Of a stretch of 64,000 nucleotides of DNA, positions 61,918 through 64,000 are shown piece by piece. Under the pieces are notes generated by a model. The model saw nothing but the letters and a program-made list of their open reading frames with translations. It ran no database searches and had not been told where the DNA came from. The translations under genes were made by a program, and so were the position numbers. Source of the stretch: an uncultured Brachybacterium sp. (GTDB lineage: Bacteria; Actinomycetota; Actinomycetes; Actinomycetales; Dermabacteraceae); contig NZ_CANMSY010000011.1 of the NCBI RefSeq assembly GCF_947500705.1, positions 1-64,000 on the forward strand, given 5' to 3'. How positions within the stretch are numbered: position 1 is the stretch's first letter; each line of letters opens with the position of its first letter.

Positions 61918-63236
61918 CGGAGGTCCTCCTGGGTGGTGGGGTGGGAGAGCTCAGGCACGGGGGCGGCGCGGCCTGCGAGCGGGATCACGGCGATCAGCGT
62001 CGTCCCTCCGCCGGGTGGGCTCGCGATCTCGAGCAGGCCGCCGGTGGCACGGACTCGGTCCGTGAGCCCGGCCAAGCCGGTGGAGAGGCCGTCTCGGCGC
62101 ACCTGCGCGCCGCCTCGGCCATCGTCCTGGATGCGCACCCGCAGTGCGGAGCCGTTCCGGTTCACCGTGATCTCCGCCGCTGTCGCCTCGGCGTGTTTGG
62201 CGATGTTCGTCAGTGCCTCGGCGACCACGAAGTAGGCCACGGCCTCGAGCTCCCGGTCCAGGGCGGGCTCGGTGTCGGCGCCGAGTTCGACCTGCAGCGT
62301 GACCGGGACCAGGGAGCGGGCCGCGAGTGCAGACAGGGCGGCGTCCAGCCCGCGGTCGGTGAGCACGGCCGGGTGGATGCCGCGCGCGAGCTGGCGCAGG
62401 TCGGTCATCACGGCTTTGGCTTCTGCATGCGCCTCACCGACCAGCTGCTCGGCCCGATCGGGGTCGGTGCGGACCGTGCGCTTCGCGATGCCCAGGGTCA
62501 GGGCGAGGTTCACGAGGCGCGGCTGCACCCCGTCATGGAGATCACGCTCGATGCGCAGGCGCTCCTGCGCCGCGGCGTCGACCGCTCCCTGTCGGCGTTC
62601 GGCCAGTTCCGCGACCTGCTCGCGCAGGTCGTCCTCGGAGCCGGAGATCAGGCCCCGGGCGAGCCCCCGGTCGGCGAGGGCACCGAGTCCCAGCATGACC
62701 AGCGCCAGCGCGACCCCTGCGGTGCCGATTCCTCCGAGTGACCAGCGGGAGAGCTCGAACCCGCCCAGCTCCACGCTGCCGAGGGCGAGGGCTGCCTCCC
62801 ATCCCGTCCAGCCGAGCCAGAGGAAGGCCGCGAAAGCGGTGAAGAAGGCGCCGGCGACCAGGATCGCGAGGTGGTGGTGGAGCACTCCCCGCCAGAACGC
62901 CCAGGTGCCGAGCTCGAACCAGCGGTTGCTGAGCCAGCCGGCGGTGCCGGCGCGGCGGGAGCGCCGGCGCGGGGGAAGGATCACGGGAATGCCGTGGATG
63001 GCGACCGCGCGGCGACGTTCGACCCGCACCGCCAGCTGCATCACCAGCAGCCAGGGGATCAGCAGCAGCAGGCCGGTGCCGAGGGCGGGCAAGGAGGCGA
63101 GCCCGCCGATCAGCAGGGTGAGGCTCACCCAGAACCAGCTGTAGAACAGCAGCCCGCCCACGACCACGGAGGCGAGGGGGGAGGGGGCGAGCCGGGAGCG
63201 CGAGTGCACTGCGCCTCTGGCAGAGGAGTCATCCAT
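61914..63236 (-). CDS. sensor histidine kinase (NarL-partner type)
   Basis: The 440-residue kinase has membrane segments at ~24-44, 50-70, 122-145 and 165-188, a dimerisation helix with the phospho-acceptor H234 in RIERDLHDGVQ (HisKA_3), and an ATPase domain with ALTNIAKHAEAT (N box), IQDDGRGGA and GLAGLTDRVRATGG (G boxes). The long cytoplasmic loop at ~75-118 is basic. A TAGTGT -10 box 6 bases before ATG suggests a leaderless operon mRNA. Stimulus is unknown; envelope stress is plausible given the DUF4097 partner. Confidence 0.93.
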   Translation of the reverse strand: MDDSSARGAVHSRSRLAPSPLASVVVGGLLFYSWFWVSLTLLIGGLASLPALGTGLLLLIPWLLVMQLAVRVERRRAVAIHGIPVILPPRRRSRRAGTAGWLSNRWFELGTWAFWRGVLHHHLAILVAGAFFTAFAAFLWLGWTGWEAALALGSVELGGFELSRWSLGGIGTAGVALALVMLGLGALADRGLARGLISGSEDDLREQVAELAERRQGAVDAAAQERLRIERDLHDGVQPRLVNLALTLGIAKRTVRTDPDRAEQLVGEAHAEAKAVMTDLRQLARGIHPAVLTDRGLDAALSALAARSLVPVTLQVELGADTEPALDRELEAVAYFVVAEALTNIAKHAEATAAEITVNRNGSALRVRIQDDGRGGAQVRRDGLSTGLAGLTDRVRATGGLLEIASPPGGGTTLIAVIPLAGRAAPVPELSHPTTQEDLR

Positions 63237-63242
63237 GCCCTG

Positions 63243-63248
63243 ACACTA
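63243..63248 (-). promoter_or_regulatory. -10 box of leaderless promoter for the two-component operon
   Basis: TAGTGT ends 6 bases before ATG 63236; no ribosome site is present. Confidence 0.45.
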
Positions 63249-63292
63249 TGCGCGGCGAGGGGGCGCGGCCCACGGTGCTCACCCGCCGTCCC

Positions 63293-63312
63293 ACCGGGGG
63301 AAAACCCCCGGT
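63293..63312. other. inverted repeat upstream of the LacI-like gene
   Basis: ACCGGGGG-AAAA-CCCCCGGT is a perfect 8-bp inverted repeat in the divergent region between the kinase and the regulator. It may be an operator or a leader hairpin. Confidence 0.45.
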
Positions 63313-63384
63313 CCGACAGGCCCGTGCGGCCCCTGTCGCGCGGACTGTCCCGGATCGTGCCCCCGAATGCGGTTCAATGGGTCC

Positions 63385-64000
63385 ATGAGCAGTGACGCCA
63401 CTTCCTCCGACGAGACCATCGACCCCGCTTCCGACGCCGGGTCACCCGCTACCGATGACGGCTCCACCGGGCAGGTGATCGAGAACGTCGAGCGGACCGC
63501 CGCCGAGCTCGAGGCCGACGACCAGGACCGCGGCACCCTCCACGACGTCGCGAACTCGCTGGGCATCTCCAGTGCGGTCGCGCTGCGCGCGCTGCGCGAG
63601 TCCGATGAGATCAAGCCGCAGCTGATCCGCCGGGTCCGCGAGGCGGCCGAACGGCTGAACTTCCCGCTCGCGGAGCTCAGCGAGGAGACCGAGCATCGTG
63701 GTGTGGTCGCGGTGCTCGTGAACACCATGCGCAACACCTGGATCTCCGATCTGGTGCGGGCGATCCGCATCGAACTGGCCGCGACCGGGCGCACGGCCGT
63801 GGTGGTTCCCACCCGTCGCCGGATGCCCGAGTACCCGGTCGCCGCGGATACCGATGCGATCGAGAACCTGGTCCATCTCGGCGTCGACGGCTTCCTGATG
63901 ATCTCCGACCTGGCGGACATGGACAGCGTGCTCGAGGCCACCGGCAACCGACCGTTCGTCGGGATCGGCTGCTCGCAGGAGTTCGTCGGCCGCTTCGACA
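63385..64000 (+). CDS. LacI-family-like transcriptional regulator (3' end outside window)
   Basis: The gene is partial, with 205 codons visible and the frame open to the right edge. An acidic, Ser/Thr/Asp-rich extension of ~50 residues precedes a LacI-type DNA-binding domain (GTLHDVANSLGISSAVALRALRES, ~51-74; REAAERLNFPL, ~87-97) and the start of the sugar-binding-protein-like domain (VVAVLVNTMRNTWISDLVR, then LVHLGVDGFLMISD). The recognition helix lacks the usual TVSR and reads AVALRAL, so its operator would be atypical. ATG 63385 is the first credible start; the ribosome site is weak. Confidence 0.78.
   Translation, partial: MSSDATSSDETIDPASDAGSPATDDGSTGQVIENVERTAAELEADDQDRGTLHDVANSLGISSAVALRALRESDEIKPQLIRRVREAAERLNFPLAELSEETEHRGVVAVLVNTMRNTWISDLVRAIRIELAATGRTAVVVPTRRRMPEYPVAADTDAIENLVHLGVDGFLMISDLADMDSVLEATGNRPFVGIGCSQEFVGRFD

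Overview
ORGANISM. The window is a GC-rich, gene-dense chromosomal segment from an actinomycete. The evidence is a DnaK-GrpE-DnaJ-HspR heat-shock locus with HspR inverted repeats (HAIR), SigH/SigR-type promoters (GGAAT-N18-GTT), many gene starts that sit 5-7 bases after a TANNNT -10 box (leaderless mRNAs), a LacI-type maltose regulator with a CTTGCAG operator motif, and a DnaJ without zinc fingers. A Micrococcales member, most likely Dermabacteraceae (Brachybacterium-like), is my best guess. That assignment is inference from gene content, not from an rRNA gene. No rRNA, tRNA or CRISPR array was seen. LAYOUT. 1-2050: remains of mobile DNA, namely the 3' end of an IS256-family element inserted into a TnsB-like gene that follows a TnsA-like endonuclease gene, plus a repeat-bearing transposon end. 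2072-6484: two promoters and two HAIR operators, then dnaK-grpE-dnaJ-hspR. 6468-9647: two GT4 glycosyltransferases around a VTT/TVP38 membrane protein. 9846-12960: a PEBP-family protein and two tandem paralogous ATP-grasp ligases. 12982-18099: malEFG (no ATPase gene) with divergent malR. 18096-20843: trpS, then convergent DUF5129/TPM protein. 21028-26284: cysK-cysE, sirtuin, aldo/keto reductase, arginine deiminase, GNAT. 26531-31190: glycine cleavage gcvT-gcvH-gcvP. 31285-37234: MetE-like protein, MgtA-like mannosyltransferase, class I glutamine-amidotransferase-type hydrolase, small membrane protein, deoD, MFS exporter. 37307-42678: YciO, DUF952, a four-gene overlapping operon (GNAT, low-MW phosphatase, amidase, S4 protein) and PrsW. 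42883-45598: clpB with a promoter that combines SigH and HspR signals. 45641-53445: a WXG100-like protein, leuS with a leucine attenuator, AEC transporter, panD, DEAD-box helicase. 53499-60185: sdaA, an adenylate-forming enzyme/SDR/old-yellow-enzyme cluster, acs. 60214-64000: a DUF4097 protein with response regulator and histidine kinase, and the start of another LacI-like regulator. HOW THE GENES WORK TOGETHER. HspR should repress both its own operon and clpB 39 kb away, so the DnaK and ClpB disaggregation machinery forms one circuit with an additional thiol/heat sigma-factor input. MalEFG imports maltodextrins under MalR. CysE and CysK make cysteine from serine, SdaA and the Gcv proteins catabolise serine and glycine, and Acs activates acetate. 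The most notable regulatory find is upstream of leuS: a leaderless 21-codon leader peptide with three consecutive Leu codons, followed by a U-tract terminator. That is a complete ribosome-mediated attenuator for a tRNA synthetase. The most notable functional puzzle is the pair of ATP-grasp ligases, which could build a two-residue peptidoglycan cross-bridge.
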